Below are positions 46,645 through 55,939 of a stretch of DNA of 64,000 bases, one piece after another (the stretch's first letter is position 1; each line of letters starts with the position of its first letter). The notes below the pieces were generated by a model. That model was not told the origin of the DNA, ran no database searches, and saw only the letters and a list, made by a program, of their open reading frames with translations. The stretch spans positions 3,472,001 through 3,536,000 of the forward strand of contig NZ_AP024525.1 of the NCBI RefSeq assembly GCF_020886775.1. Direction: 5' to 3'. The stretch is from Sinomonas cyclohexanicum (GTDB lineage: Bacteria > Actinomycetota > Actinomycetes > Actinomycetales > Micrococcaceae). Both the position numbers and the translations under genes were made by a program.

Positions 46645-47739
46645 TCAGTCGTCGTCCATGACTGCCAGCGACCAGCACCACCCGGCCAGCTCGCGGGCGA
46701 TTGCGACGTTGGCCACGGTGGGGCGCTTGCGCCGCTCGAGGAAGCCCACCCACCTCTCGTGCAGGCGCCGGTTGCCCTCATCGCCGCGCACGCGGGCCGC
46801 GGCCGGGGCCAGGTCCCATCGGTCGCGCATGGTCTTGCCGGCCACATACCGGGCCCGGTGGTGCCAGGCGGCCTCCACCAGGAGCCTGCGGACGTGGGCG
46901 TTCCCGGTCTTGGTGATCGGCCCCTGCGCCCGGGAGGCGCCGGAGGAGTGCTCCGAGGGCGTCAGGCCGACGAAGGAACCGATCGTGGCCCCAGTGAACC
47001 GGCGCCAGTCCCCGATCTCCACCGCGAGGGCGAACCCCGTCAGGGTACTGACCCCGCGCAGGCAGCCCAGCCGGTGCACGAGCGGGGCGAACTCGCTGAC
47101 GGCGGCGAGCTGCCCGATCGCGGCATCGAGCCGGTCGCGGCGGGCCCTGACCGTCAGCACCGCCTCGTAGTCGGAGTCGAACGCCATCCTGGTCGCCGGG
47201 GACAACAGCTGAGGAAGTGCCTCCTTCCGAAGCCAGACGTCGTGGGCCCCCGTCCAGGCGTCCCCGCCGTCATAGACAATCCCATACCGCAGGAGCAGCT
47301 TGGAGAGCCGGTGCCGGGCCCGCATCAGGTCCCCGCGGCAGTCCTCCCTCGCCCGCACCAGATCCCGGGCGGACTCCTGCGCCACGGTCGGGACCGCGAC
47401 CGGGGTGACCTCGTCCAGGCGCAGCAGCCTGGCCAGATGCACCGCGTCCCGGGAATCGGTCTTGACCCGGTCCCCCGACGGGCGCTGCAGCCTGGACGGG
47501 GCGGCGACCACGCACCTGACTCCCTGTGAGGTCAAGGCCCTCGAAAGTCCGAATCCCGTCGGGCCGGCCTCGTAGACCACGGCGATCGGGCCCGGCAGGC
47601 CGGCGAGCCATCCGCTGATGGCCTCCTGGGACGGGGCAAGCCTGGTCTGCACCAGCTCGCCGGTCACCCCGTCGATCGCCGCCGCCGCGACCGAACGGGC
47701 GTGCACATCCAGACCAACACTCGTACGCTCAATGAACAC
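46645..47739 (-). CDS. IS110-family transposase (second element)
   Basis: This 364-residue DEDD recombinase has TSVGLDVHARS (first Asp), VVYEAGP (Glu), KTDSRDAVHLA (two Asp), and a C-terminal Tnp20 domain with RGVSTLTGFALAVEIGDWRR and FVGLTPSEHSSGASRAQGPI, which holds the catalytic serine. The GTG start at 47739 (V-F-I-E-R-T) has GGGGAGG 5 bases upstream; an ATG 18 bases earlier is the alternative. It is only distantly related to the transposase at 20093. The frame is intact. Confidence 0.93.
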   Translation of the reverse strand: MFIERTSVGLDVHARSVAAAAIDGVTGELVQTRLAPSQEAISGWLAGLPGPIAVVYEAGPTGFGLSRALTSQGVRCVVAAPSRLQRPSGDRVKTDSRDAVHLARLLRLDEVTPVAVPTVAQESARDLVRAREDCRGDLMRARHRLSKLLLRYGIVYDGGDAWTGAHDVWLRKEALPQLLSPATRMAFDSDYEAVLTVRARRDRLDAAIGQLAAVSEFAPLVHRLGCLRGVSTLTGFALAVEIGDWRRFTGATIGSFVGLTPSEHSSGASRAQGPITKTGNAHVRRLLVEAAWHHRARYVAGKTMRDRWDLAPAAARVRGDEGNRRLHERWVGFLERRKRPTVANVAIARELAGWCWSLAVMDDD

Positions 47740-47880
47740 CGGGGCCTCCCCACGCATGTCGGATAGGCCGGGCAGGGGACTCTGTCCGGTAACCCACGAA
47801 TCTGCGCGAGAGAGGCCCCGGCCCGCAACCACCCACACAAGGCGGTCACTCCATACCGTCTAGCCCCGACGCGATAGACC

Positions 47881-47925
47881 GCCCCGCACACCGTCCTCTG
47901 GGCCTGGTTGGACAGTGTGCGGGGC
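47881..47925. terminator. Hairpin between IS110 element and sugar importer
   Basis: A 16-bp stem with one mismatch (47881-47896 with 47910-47925; arm GCCCCGCACACCGTCC) and a 13-base loop. It may be the original aceE terminator, pushed away by the IS insertion. Confidence 0.6.
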
Positions 47926-48024
47926 CTTCGCGTCTCCGGGGCCGAAAGTCGCTCCGGCCATCTTCGTCGATGAACGCTCCTGTGAGATCACGGGATGATA
48001 ACGCTTACGTTTCTGAACTGTTCT

Positions 48025-48038
48025 GATCGTTTTCGATC
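48025..48038. promoter_or_regulatory. Palindrome GATCG-TTTT-CGATC before the second sugar importer
   Basis: A perfect inverted repeat 65 bp before the binding-protein ribosome-binding region, in an A/T-rich promoter stretch (47990-48070) with GATAACGCTTACG upstream. It is a candidate operator for the DeoR-family regulator at the end of this operon. Confidence 0.4.
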
Positions 48039-48054
48039 GCCTAACATTCTGGAA

Positions 48055-48070
48055 TGTGATGTGGGTCATA
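48055..48070. promoter_or_regulatory. Predicted GlxR/Crp-type site before the second sugar importer
   Basis: TGTGATGTGGGTCATA matches TGTGA-N6-TCACA at 9 of 10 fixed positions and lies 33 bp before the binding-protein start. The remaining part of 47926-48102 holds no gene. Confidence 0.5.
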
Positions 48071-48102
48071 GAAGCCCCGTCGTTCACATCCAGGAGAAGC
48101 AG

Positions 48103-49425
48103 ATGAACACTTCCGGCAGCGGTTCCGCCTCCACGTTCCACCTCCCGCCCATGGATCGCCGGGCCGTTCTGAAGACGCTCGGCATCGGAGCCGTCGGACT
48201 CGCGGGCATACCCCTCCTCTCCGCGTGCACCGGAGGCTCGGCACCCGGCGGGGGCTCCTCTGGCTCGAAGACCATGTCCTTCGGGTCGGGCGCGTCGGAC
48301 GACGTCCCCAAGCGCGCGTACCAGGCCGTGGTCGACGCGTTCCAGAAGAAGGAGGGCGCCACCGTCACGGTCAACACCGTCCCGCACAACGACTTCCAGA
48401 ACAAGATCAACTCCTACCTCCAGGGCAGCCCGGACGACGCCTTCACATGGTTCGCGGGCTACCGCATGCAGTACTACGCGGGCAAGGGCCTCCTCGCGCC
48501 CATCGACGACGTCTGGGAGAAGATCGGCGGCAACTTCTCGGATGCCCTCAAGAAGGCCTCGACAGGGCCTGACGGAAAGATGTATTTCGTCCCGAACTAC
48601 AACTACCCGTGGGGCTTCTTCTACCGGAAGAGCTTCTGGGCCGAGAAGGGCTATGCCGTCCCGAAGACCTTCGACGAGCTCAAGACCCTCGCCGCGAAGA
48701 TGAAGTCGGACGGCATCATCCCCATCGGGTTCGCCGACAAGGACGGCTGGCCGGCCATGGGAACGTTCGACTACATGAACATGCGCCTCAACGGCTACCA
48801 GTTCCACGTGGACCTGTGCGCCCACAAGGAGTCCTGGAACCAGCCCAAGGTCCAGTCCGTCTTCGACACGTGGAAGGCGCTCCTCCCCTACCAGGACCCG
48901 GGCGCGCTCGGGCAGACCTGGCAGGATGCGGCCCAGTTCCTCGCCCAGAAGAAGACCGGCATGTACCTGCTCGGCTCGTTCGTGACCCAACAGTTCACGG
49001 ACCCGACCGTGCTCGCGGACATCGACTTCTTCCCCTTCCCCGAGATCGCGGTCGAGGGCCAGGACGCCATCGAGGCACCGATCGACGGCCTCCTCCTGTC
49101 CAAGAAGGGCGGCCAGAACCAGACCGCGAAGGACTTCCTCGCGTTCATGGGCACCCCCGAGGCCCAGAACGACTACTACAACGTCGACAACTCGAACATC
49201 GCGACCGCGAAGGGCGCGGACACGTCGAAGTTCTCGCCGCTGAACAAGAAGTGCGCCGACGTGATCGCCAATGCCAAGCACATCAGCCAGTTCTTCGACC
49301 GCGACGCGCTGCCCGCCATGGCGAACAATGTGATGATCCCGGCCCTGCAGTCCTTCATCAAGGACGGCAGCGTGGACATCAAGAACCTCGAGTCCCAGGC
49401 GGCCGCGCTCTACGCGGCCCAGTAG
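48103..49425 (+). CDS. Sugar ABC importer substrate-binding lipoprotein (second locus)
   Basis: This 440-residue protein has an N-terminal leader with DRRAVLKTLGIGAVGLAG, a twin-arginine-like signal, and a lipobox LLSAC. The mature family 1 solute-binding fold includes YNYPWGFFYRKSFWAEKGY. GGAGAAG precedes the ATG. It heads a four-gene operon with two permeases and a DeoR regulator. The sugar is unknown; no hydrolase is encoded nearby. Confidence 0.92.
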   Translation: MNTSGSGSASTFHLPPMDRRAVLKTLGIGAVGLAGIPLLSACTGGSAPGGGSSGSKTMSFGSGASDDVPKRAYQAVVDAFQKKEGATVTVNTVPHNDFQNKINSYLQGSPDDAFTWFAGYRMQYYAGKGLLAPIDDVWEKIGGNFSDALKKASTGPDGKMYFVPNYNYPWGFFYRKSFWAEKGYAVPKTFDELKTLAAKMKSDGIIPIGFADKDGWPAMGTFDYMNMRLNGYQFHVDLCAHKESWNQPKVQSVFDTWKALLPYQDPGALGQTWQDAAQFLAQKKTGMYLLGSFVTQQFTDPTVLADIDFFPFPEIAVEGQDAIEAPIDGLLLSKKGGQNQTAKDFLAFMGTPEAQNDYYNVDNSNIATAKGADTSKFSPLNKKCADVIANAKHISQFFDRDALPAMANNVMIPALQSFIKDGSVDIKNLESQAAALYAAQ

Positions 49426-49501
49426 GCCCGGACCCCAAGCGAACCTCGGCGCGGGCGGCCCTGAACCGCCCGCGCCGGCTCCTCCCACTGCAGGAAAAGC
49501 C

Positions 49502-50413
49502 ATGCCATCAACCCGTCGCAAGGTCCGCCGGCTGTCCAAGCGGGACAAGATCGTCCTCGCCGTCATGGTCGCCGTGCCCACCCTCATCGAGCTGCTCTTC
49601 GTGTGGCTCCCGACCCTCTTCTCGATCGGCCTCAGCTTCACGCGCTGGAACGGCCTCGATCTCACCGACATCCGCCCCGCAGGCACGGACAACTACAAGT
49701 TCGTCTTCCAGGACTATCCACCGTTCTGGCCGGCAGTCGAGCACAACGTCCTCTGGCTCGTGTTCCTCGCCCTCATCGCGACGCCGCTCGGGCTGCTCCT
49801 CGCCGTCCTCCTCGACCAGAAGATCCGCGGCAGCCGGATCTACCAGAGCATCTTCTTCGTCCCCGTCATGCTCTCCCTCGCCCTCGTCGGCATCATCTGG
49901 CAGCTCTTCTACCAGCGCGACCACGGCCTGCTGAACTTCCTCCTCGGCACGTCCGGCACCCCGGCGGCAGTCGACTGGTTCGGGGACAGCAACGTGAACA
50001 TCTGGGCCGCGCTCATCGCGGCCACGTGGCGCCACTCCGGCTACGTCATGCTGCTCTACCTGGCGGGCCTCAAGGGCGTCGACCCCGCCCTCAAGGAGGC
50101 TGCGGCCCTCGACGGCGCCAATGCGACGCAGACGTTCTTCCGGGTCGTGTTCCCCGCGATGCGCCCCATCAACATCATCATCGTGGTCATCACCATCATC
50201 GAGTCCCTGCGCGCGTTCGACATCGTCTATGTCATCAACCGCGGCACCAACGGCCTCGAGCTCATCTCAGCGCTCGTGATCCAGAACCTGGTCGGCGAGG
50301 GGCAGGTGATCGGCGTGGGCTCCGCTCTCGCCACCATCCTCCTCGTCATCTCCCTCGTCCCGATCACGTTCTACCTCTCCCGCACCTTCGGCAAGGAGGC
50401 CAAGGAATCATGA
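49502..50413 (+). CDS. Sugar ABC importer permease, MalF-like (second locus)
   Basis: This 303-residue CUT1 membrane subunit has six predicted transmembrane segments, with an EAA loop KEAAALDGANATQTFFRVVF followed by P. The ATG follows a 76-bp gap after the binding-protein gene. Its stop overlaps the next permease start (ATGA), giving coupled translation. No ATPase gene is present; a shared ATPase is expected elsewhere. Confidence 0.93.
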   Translation: MPSTRRKVRRLSKRDKIVLAVMVAVPTLIELLFVWLPTLFSIGLSFTRWNGLDLTDIRPAGTDNYKFVFQDYPPFWPAVEHNVLWLVFLALIATPLGLLLAVLLDQKIRGSRIYQSIFFVPVMLSLALVGIIWQLFYQRDHGLLNFLLGTSGTPAAVDWFGDSNVNIWAALIAATWRHSGYVMLLYLAGLKGVDPALKEAAALDGANATQTFFRVVFPAMRPINIIIVVITIIESLRAFDIVYVINRGTNGLELISALVIQNLVGEGQVIGVGSALATILLVISLVPITFYLSRTFGKEAKES

Positions 50414-51321
50414 CCGTCCTCACCACCCGCGTGAGCGGAGCCCAGGCCCCCGCAGGCCGGCCGGGCGGCAAGCCCAAGCGGCACTACGCGACGCACCTCG
50501 TCCTGCTCGTACTCGCGGTCATGTGGCTCCTTCCGCTGGCCTGGTCCCTCTACACCGCGCTGCGGCCCATCGAGTCGACCAACGAGCACGGCTACTTCAG
50601 CATCGCCGGACCCTACAACTTCGACAATTTCGTCACGGCGTGGAACCAGGGCGGCTTCACCCAGTACTTCTGGAACTCGTTCCTCATCACGGTCCCTGCG
50701 GTGCTCCTCACGCTGTTCTTCGCGTCCCTCATGGCCTTCGCGGTGAGCCGGGTGAGCTGGAAGTTCAACGTCACGCTGCTCATCCTCTTCACCGCCGGCA
50801 ACCTGCTCCCGCCGCAGGTCCTCGCGGCCCCGCTGTTCCAGATGTTCAAGCAACTCAACGTCCCGTACTGGTTCTCCGACTCGGGCACCCTGCTGAACAC
50901 GTACATCTCGGTCATCGTGGTGGACACGGCGTTCCAGATCGGCTTCTGCACGTTCGTCCTCTCGAACTACATGAAGGCGCTCTCCCAGGATCTGACGGAG
51001 GCCGCCCTCGTGGATGGCGCGGGCATCTGGACCCAGTACTGGTCCATCATCATGCCGCTCTGCCGGCCCGCGTTCGCCGCCCTGGGCACGCTCGAGGTCA
51101 TCTTCATCTACAACGACTTCTTCTGGCCGCTCCTGTTCATCCAGAGCGGTGACCGCCTTCCCGTCACGACCGCGATCAACAACCTCCAGGGCGTGTTCCT
51201 GAGCAACTACAACCTGCTCGCCGCGGGCGCGACGATCACGGTCATCCCCACCCTGGTGATCTACCTCGTACTCCAACGACAATTCGTCGCGGGCCTGACC
51301 CTCGGTTCGAGCAAGGGGTAG
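50410..51321 (+). CDS. Sugar ABC importer permease, MalG-like (second locus)
   Basis: This 303-residue partner subunit starts at an ATG overlapping the TGA of the MalF-like gene. It has six predicted transmembrane segments and an EAA loop TEAALVDGAGIWTQYWSIIM followed by P. It ends FVAGLTLGSSKG, typical of MalG-type proteins. It is followed 2 bp later by the DeoR gene. Confidence 0.93.
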   Translation: MTVLTTRVSGAQAPAGRPGGKPKRHYATHLVLLVLAVMWLLPLAWSLYTALRPIESTNEHGYFSIAGPYNFDNFVTAWNQGGFTQYFWNSFLITVPAVLLTLFFASLMAFAVSRVSWKFNVTLLILFTAGNLLPPQVLAAPLFQMFKQLNVPYWFSDSGTLLNTYISVIVVDTAFQIGFCTFVLSNYMKALSQDLTEAALVDGAGIWTQYWSIIMPLCRPAFAALGTLEVIFIYNDFFWPLLFIQSGDRLPVTTAINNLQGVFLSNYNLLAAGATITVIPTLVIYLVLQRQFVAGLTLGSSKG

Positions 51322-51323
51322 CC

Positions 51324-52091
51324 ATGCTGGCCGCCGCGCGGCATTCCGCGATTCTGGACGCCGTCCATGCCGAAGGCATCGTGAAGGTCGCCGACCTCGC
51401 GCAGCGACTCGGCGTGTCCACGGTGACCATCCGCCGCGACATCGACGCGCTCAGCGACTCCGGCCTCCTGACAAGGGTGCACGGCGGGGTCATGGCCCCG
51501 AGCGAGGGCGGAAGCCACGAGCCCGGATTCGCCCTCAAGTCCACCCAGAACCTCGAGGCGAAGGAGGCGATAGCCCGCGAGGCGGCCTCGCTCGTGGCGG
51601 AGGACATGGCGGTGGGCATCACCGCAGGCTCGACGACGTGGGTGCTCGCCAAGGCCCTCGCCGCCGGGCCGCGCATCACGGTCCTGACCAACTCGGTCCG
51701 GGCCATGGAGGCATTCGACGCCTCGCCGTCGGGCTCGACGGTCCTGCTCACGGGGGGCCAGCGGACACCGTCGGATGCCCTCGTGGGCCCTCTGGCGACG
51801 GCCTCGGTCCGCCGGCTCCACCTGGACGTGCTGTTCCTCGGGGTGCACGGCATGGACGAGCGCGCGGGCTTCACGACGCCGAACCTGCTCGAGGCGGAGA
51901 CCAACCAGGCATTCGCCGCGACGGCGCGCCGGGTCGTGGTCGTGGCCGACCACAGCAAGTGGGGGGTCCAAGGCATCGGGAGCATCTGCGGCTTCGACGA
52001 CGTGGACGCACTCGTGACGGACGGGGCCATGCCTGCCCACGCTCTCGGCATCCTCACCGAGAGGATCCCGACAGTGCGGGTCGCACCCTGA
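51324..52091 (+). CDS. DeoR-family transcriptional regulator
   Basis: This 255-residue regulator has an N-terminal DeoR HTH (ILDAVHAEGIVKVADLAQRL; VSTVTIRRDIDALSDSGLL) and the C-terminal sugar-phosphate sensor domain (GITAGSTTWVLAKAL; FLGVHGMDERAGFTTPN). The start is 2 bp after the permease stop, so it belongs to the importer operon. It probably represses the operon until a phosphorylated sugar binds; the palindrome at 48025-48038 is a candidate operator. Confidence 0.93.
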   Translation: MLAAARHSAILDAVHAEGIVKVADLAQRLGVSTVTIRRDIDALSDSGLLTRVHGGVMAPSEGGSHEPGFALKSTQNLEAKEAIAREAASLVAEDMAVGITAGSTTWVLAKALAAGPRITVLTNSVRAMEAFDASPSGSTVLLTGGQRTPSDALVGPLATASVRRLHLDVLFLGVHGMDERAGFTTPNLLEAETNQAFAATARRVVVVADHSKWGVQGIGSICGFDDVDALVTDGAMPAHALGILTERIPTVRVAP

Positions 52092-52137
52092 GCGTCGGCG
52101 ATCCGCTGGCGCGTGACGACGGGGCCGGCGCGGCGCC

Positions 52138-52587
52138 TCAGGCCGGGGCGCCGCGCCGATCGCTTCCGTGCGGCATGATCGCGCGAACGAACGCGACCAG
52201 CTGGGCGACGATCCCGATGAACCCTCCGACGATGGCGACGACGAGCACGATCCTCACCACGAGCGCCCAATCGAAGGAGGTGTTGCCGAAGTCGAATGGG
52301 AAGACGTCCCAGATGCGGAATGTCGCCACGATCCCGAAGATGAGCACGACGATCTCACCGATCGCGCGGACCGCCCTCACGCCGACGAGCAGGTAGACCA
52401 CATTGGCCACGAGGCCCGCAATCCAGGCGGCGTTGACAGCGCCCATGACCTCGGAGGTCCGGGGCGTGAGGAACGGGAGGATCCGCCATCCGGGCGCGAC
52501 GTTGGCGAGGTACAGCAGCACGCCGATCACGATGATCGACGGCACCGCGCCTGCCCGCGCGGATCGTTCCCGATCTCCCCTGGCCAT
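52138..52587 (-). CDS. Small integral membrane protein, unknown function
   Basis: This 149-residue protein has four hydrophobic segments (PSIIVIGVLLYLANV; WIAGLVANVVYLLVG; IGEIVVLIFGIVATF; LVVRIVLVVAIVGGFIGIV). I do not recognise a family. The start is uncertain: ATG 52587 or GTG 52602. It is convergent with the DeoR gene and followed upstream by a terminator hairpin that isolates it. Confidence 0.6.
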   Translation of the reverse strand: MARGDRERSARAGAVPSIIVIGVLLYLANVAPGWRILPFLTPRTSEVMGAVNAAWIAGLVANVVYLLVGVRAVRAIGEIVVLIFGIVATFRIWDVFPFDFGNTSFDWALVVRIVLVVAIVGGFIGIVAQLVAFVRAIMPHGSDRRGAPA

Positions 52588-52659
52588 GGTCCCAGTGGAC
52601 ACCGTTCCGCCCCGCCGCGCGAGGGGCTTTCGTCCCGCGGCCCGGCTCAGGACGCACAA

Positions 52660-52690
52660 CGGCCCCGCCTCCTCACGGGAGACGGGGCCG
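52660..52690. terminator. Terminator hairpin after the 62-residue gene
   Basis: CGGCCCCG (52660-52667) pairs with CGGGGCCG (52683-52690) around a 15-base loop; on the minus strand the stem is followed by TTGTG. It lies 33 bp past the small gene at 52723-52911. Confidence 0.6.
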
Positions 52691-52722
52691 GCTGCTTCCA
52701 GAGGCCGCTCGGCTTCCGGCAG

Positions 52723-52911
52723 TCAGCGCGCGACGAACCAGTTCAGCACCGGGACCCGGGCGGCCCAGCCGCCCTTGCCCTCGTGGCGGTCCGTCCGGAC
52801 CGCGATGTCCGGGTCGATGTTCGTCACCTTGGGGATGTAGCGCTCGGCCGGCTGCGGGAGGACCGCCGCCTCCCCTGCAGATGGACGCGTGATGGTCGTG
52901 GTGATGGACAT
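52723..52911 (-). CDS. Small protein of unknown function (62 residues) with its own promoter
   Basis: This 62-residue protein begins MSITTTITRPSAGEAAVLPQ and ends VPVLNWFVAR. It has no membrane segment or known domain. GGGGAGAG lies before the ATG. It is the last gene on the minus strand of the purine cluster but has its own promoter at 52984-53013, with an imperfect IclR-type site just downstream. It may serve the xanthine dehydrogenase module; the evidence is positional only. Confidence 0.6.
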   Translation of the reverse strand: MSITTTITRPSAGEAAVLPQPAERYIPKVTNIDPDIAVRTDRHEGKGGWAARVPVLNWFVAR

Positions 52912-52949
52912 GTCTCTCCCCTTTCCAGGTCGGTCGCTTCCGAGTTACT

Positions 52950-52962
52950 TTCATATCTCGGA
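52950..52962. promoter_or_regulatory. Imperfect IclR-type operator in the small-gene leader
   Basis: TTCATATCTCGGA matches TCCG-N5-CGGA with one perfect half (CGGA) and two mismatches in the other half. It overlaps an 11-bp palindrome GAAAACTTTTC (52961-52971). It lies 22 bp downstream of the predicted -10 box, where a bound repressor could block elongation. Confidence 0.3.
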
Positions 52963-52983
52963 AAACTTTTCTTGATACATGAA

Positions 52984-53013
52984 ACTCTAGTGGGATACCA
53001 AGCAAGGGGTCAA
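52984..53013 (-). promoter_or_regulatory. Predicted promoter for the 62-residue gene
   Basis: On the minus strand TTGACC (53008-53013) and TAGAGT (52984-52989) are spaced by 18 bp. The stretch 52912-53070 between this gene and the xanthine dehydrogenase stop is A/T-rich for the genome. Confidence 0.45.
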
Positions 53014-53070
53014 GGGTTATCCGAGAACTCACACGCGCCCCACCCGGCGTCCAGGCCGTCGGCCTGGGCC

Positions 53071-55938
53071 TCAGGCCGGCACGGCCTGCGGCGCGGCAGG
53101 CAGCGCGAGCCCCGCGTCCTTCAGGGCCAGGTAGATCCGGTCCCGCGTGAACGGGGTCTGCGTGAACCGCAGCCCCGTCGCGGCGCGCAGCGCATTGGCC
53201 AGCGCCGGGGCCACGGGGTTGAACGGGCTCTCGCTCATCGACTTGGCCCCGAGCGGGCCCAGCTCGTCCGAGGTCTGCGCGAAGTAGACCTCGCTCCGCG
53301 GCACGTCTGCGAACGTGGGGATGTGGTACTGGCGCAGGATGTCCGTGGTCACCCGCCCGGTCCCATCGACCTGCACGTTCTCCCACAGCGCGGCCCCGAG
53401 CGCCTGCGCGATGCCGCCCTCGACCTGCCCCCGGCACTGCCGCGGATTCACGACCACGCCCGCGTCCGCGGCCTGGACGCTCTGCAGGATCTGCAGCTCG
53501 CCCGTGCCGCGGTGCACTGCCACGCGGAACCCGTGGACGTTGAACGCGACCGAGCGGGGCGTGCCACCCCAGCGGCCCTCCGCCTCGAGCACCGCCCCCC
53601 GCCGGTGGGCCTCGGCCGCGACGGCAACCAGACCGCCGTCGTGCGCGTGCTCCAGCCCGGCCCCGGACGCGAACTCGCGGATCCGCCGGCCGAGCTCTTC
53701 GGCCGCTGCGAGCGTCGCCTTGCCGGCCACGACGGTGCCGGTCGAGCCGAACGCCCCGGTGTCGTGGTCGGTGAGGGCGGTGTCCGCGTTGCGGAGCACG
53801 ACGTCGCGCGCCCGCACCCCGAGGTCGGCGAGCGCCGTCGTGGCGAGCTGGACGTGCACGGTGCTCGTGCCGTTGCCGAACTCGGCTGTGCCCACGTCCA
53901 GCGCCACACGCCCGTCCGGCAGGAGCGCGATCCGCGAGTGCGCGTGGTGGCCGCGCGGCGGGACGGTGTCGATCATGGACAGCGCGGTCCCCTCCCCCAC
54001 GAGCCACTCCGGGCCGAGGTCGGCGAGCGCCAGCACGGGCCCCTCGCCGAGCCGCGCCCCGCGGGAGCGCCCGCGCCTGAGCGCCTGGGTGACGAGCTGC
54101 ACGCACTCCTCGAGGCCGTACGAGCCGTAGAGCACGTCCTCCTCCGGCTCGGGGCTCGAGGCAATCATGGGGTCACCCTTGCGGACCATGTTGCGCCGCC
54201 TGAACTGCAGGGGGTCCATGCCGATGCCCGCAGCGAGCTCGTCCACGACCGACTCGACCGCGAAGATCATCTGGCTCAGCCCGTATCCGCGGAACGCGCC
54301 GGCGGGCACGGTGTGGGTGTAGACGGCGCGGGCGTCGATCTTCTTGTTCGCGCACCGGTACACGGACACGGACTCGTTGCAGCCGTGGAACATGACGCCG
54401 GGGGCGTGGTTGCCGTACGCGCCGGTGTTCGTCGTGACGTCGAGGGCGAGGGCCGTGATGGTCCCGTCACGGCGGGCGCCGGCGCGGACGCTGATCTCGA
54501 ACGGGTGTCGCGTGGTCGCGGCGGTGAACTGCTCGGTGCGGGTGAACTCGAGCTGCACCGGCCGGCCCAGGCGCAGTGCAGCGAGCGCGGCGACGTCTTC
54601 GGTCAGGATCTCCTGCTTGCCGCCGAACCCGCCGCCCACACGGCCTGTCACGACGCGCACGCGCTCCCGGCTGAGCCCGAAGATCCGGGCCAGGCTGCGC
54701 TGGACGAGGAACGGCACCTGGGTCGAGGAGCGGACGGTGAGCGTCCCGCCGTCGCGCGGGTCCCCCTCGGTCCACGCGATCGCGCAGTGCGTCTCGAGGG
54801 CAGCATGCTGCACCCGCTGGGTGCGGAACGTGTTCTCGTACACGAACTCGGCCTCCCTCAGGCCCGCTGCGACGTCGCCGACCTCGGAGTGCAGCTCCGC
54901 GACGATGTTCCGTGCGGGGTCCGCAATACGGCTCGTCTCCGCGTCCCTGTCCCCGTGCACCGGCACCGCGCCCGGCGCGAGCGCCTCGTCCGTGGTGAGG
55001 ACGGCCGGCAGCACCTCGTAGTCCACGACGACGGCACGCACCCCCGCCTCGGCCGCCGCCACGGTCTCGCCCACGACGGCGGCGACCCGCTGCCCGACGA
55101 ACCGCACCATGGTGCCGAACAGCTGCATGTCGTCGGGGTCGTCGGAGACCAGCTCGTGCTGGGCAGTCGAGTAGTACAGGCCCGGCGCGTCGGCCTGCGT
55201 GAGGACGGCCAGGACGCCCGGGACCGCGAGCGCCGCGGACGCGTCGATCGACCGGACGCGCGCGTGGGCGTGCGGGGAGCGGACCAGCTTGAGGTGCGCG
55301 AGCCCGGCCTGGCCGCCGGGGACCTCGTCCTCGGTGACATCGAGCGTGTACCGCTCGGCGCCGGTGACGATCCGCCGGCCCGCAAGCGCGGGGACGTCCT
55401 CGCCGAGCCGCCCGGACCCCGCCAGTGCGGCGGACGACGGCGCCTGGCCGCCGTCGCGGCGATCATCACCCGACGCCTCCGGCGGCGCGGCGGCGACCGC
55501 GTTCTCGATCGCCGCGTACCCCGTGCAGCGGCACAGGTTGCCCTTGAGGCTCCGCGGCAGGGTGGCGAGCTGCGCGTCGTCGAACGTCGCGGCCGTCATG
55601 ACCATCCCCGCCGTGCAGAAGCCGCACTGGAAGCCCTGGGCGTCGACGAACTGCTGCTGCATGGGGTGCAGGCCCACGCCGGGGCCGTCCGCGGCGTGGC
55701 CGGCGCACGTCGCGGCGAGGCCCTCGATCGTAGTGACGGCGTGGCCCTCGGCGCGCACCGCCGGGTAGAGGCACGAGTGGACCGGGACGCCGTCCACGTG
55801 GACGGTGCACGCACCGCAGTCGCCGCCGTCGCAGCCCTTCTTGACCCCGAGCGCGCCCTCCTCGCGGAGGAACGTGCGCAGGCACTGTCCCGGGCGGGGC
55901 GTGCCCGCGGCGTCGTGGCCGTTGATCTCGATGGCCAT
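53071..55938 (-). CDS. Xanthine dehydrogenase, fused 2Fe-2S and molybdopterin subunits
   Basis: This 955-residue protein fuses an N-terminal two-cluster ferredoxin module (C36, C41, C44, C56; then CGFC and CRC near 105-144) to the molybdopterin-binding domain. The latter shows [21 protein letters not shown] and a C-terminal [12 protein letters not shown], where the glutamate is the expected catalytic base. The enzyme oxidises hypoxanthine and xanthine to urate. ATG 55938 has AGGAG about 10 bases upstream; GTG 55947 is too close to it. It overlaps the FAD subunit gene (stop 55940). In many bacteria these two modules are separate genes. Confidence 0.9.
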   Translation of the reverse strand: MAIEINGHDAAGTPRPGQCLRTFLREEGALGVKKGCDGGDCGACTVHVDGVPVHSCLYPAVRAEGHAVTTIEGLAATCAGHAADGPGVGLHPMQQQFVDAQGFQCGFCTAGMVMTAATFDDAQLATLPRSLKGNLCRCTGYAAIENAVAAAPPEASGDDRRDGGQAPSSAALAGSGRLGEDVPALAGRRIVTGAERYTLDVTEDEVPGGQAGLAHLKLVRSPHAHARVRSIDASAALAVPGVLAVLTQADAPGLYYSTAQHELVSDDPDDMQLFGTMVRFVGQRVAAVVGETVAAAEAGVRAVVVDYEVLPAVLTTDEALAPGAVPVHGDRDAETSRIADPARNIVAELHSEVGDVAAGLREAEFVYENTFRTQRVQHAALETHCAIAWTEGDPRDGGTLTVRSSTQVPFLVQRSLARIFGLSRERVRVVTGRVGGGFGGKQEILTEDVAALAALRLGRPVQLEFTRTEQFTAATTRHPFEISVRAGARRDGTITALALDVTTNTGAYGNHAPGVMFHGCNESVSVYRCANKKIDARAVYTHTVPAGAFRGYGLSQMIFAVESVVDELAAGIGMDPLQFRRRNMVRKGDPMIASSPEPEEDVLYGSYGLEECVQLVTQALRRGRSRGARLGEGPVLALADLGPEWLVGEGTALSMIDTVPPRGHHAHSRIALLPDGRVALDVGTAEFGNGTSTVHVQLATTALADLGVRARDVVLRNADTALTDHDTGAFGSTGTVVAGKATLAAAEELGRRIREFASGAGLEHAHDGGLVAVAAEAHRRGAVLEAEGRWGGTPRSVAFNVHGFRVAVHRGTGELQILQSVQAADAGVVVNPRQCRGQVEGGIAQALGAALWENVQVDGTGRVTTDILRQYHIPTFADVPRSEVYFAQTSDELGPLGAKSMSESPFNPVAPALANALRAATGLRFTQTPFTRDRIYLALKDAGLALPAAPQAVPA

Positions 55939-55939
55939 C

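Larger units (their letters stand above)
46346..47855 (-). mobile_element. Second IS110-family element (IS1111-like group) downstream of aceE
   Basis: An exact 10-bp inverted repeat, TATGGAGTGA (46346-46355) and TCACTCCATA (47846-47855), brackets 1510 bp holding one intact transposase. The non-coding part is long at the 3' side of the transposase (about 290 bp) and short at the 5' side (about 115 bp), the layout of the IS1111 group, in which the guide RNA is 3'. TTGACA (minus strand, 46361-46366) lies 5 bp inside the right end. The left boundary touches the aceE stop codon, and a host-like hairpin lies inside, so the exact ends remain uncertain. Confidence 0.65.
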
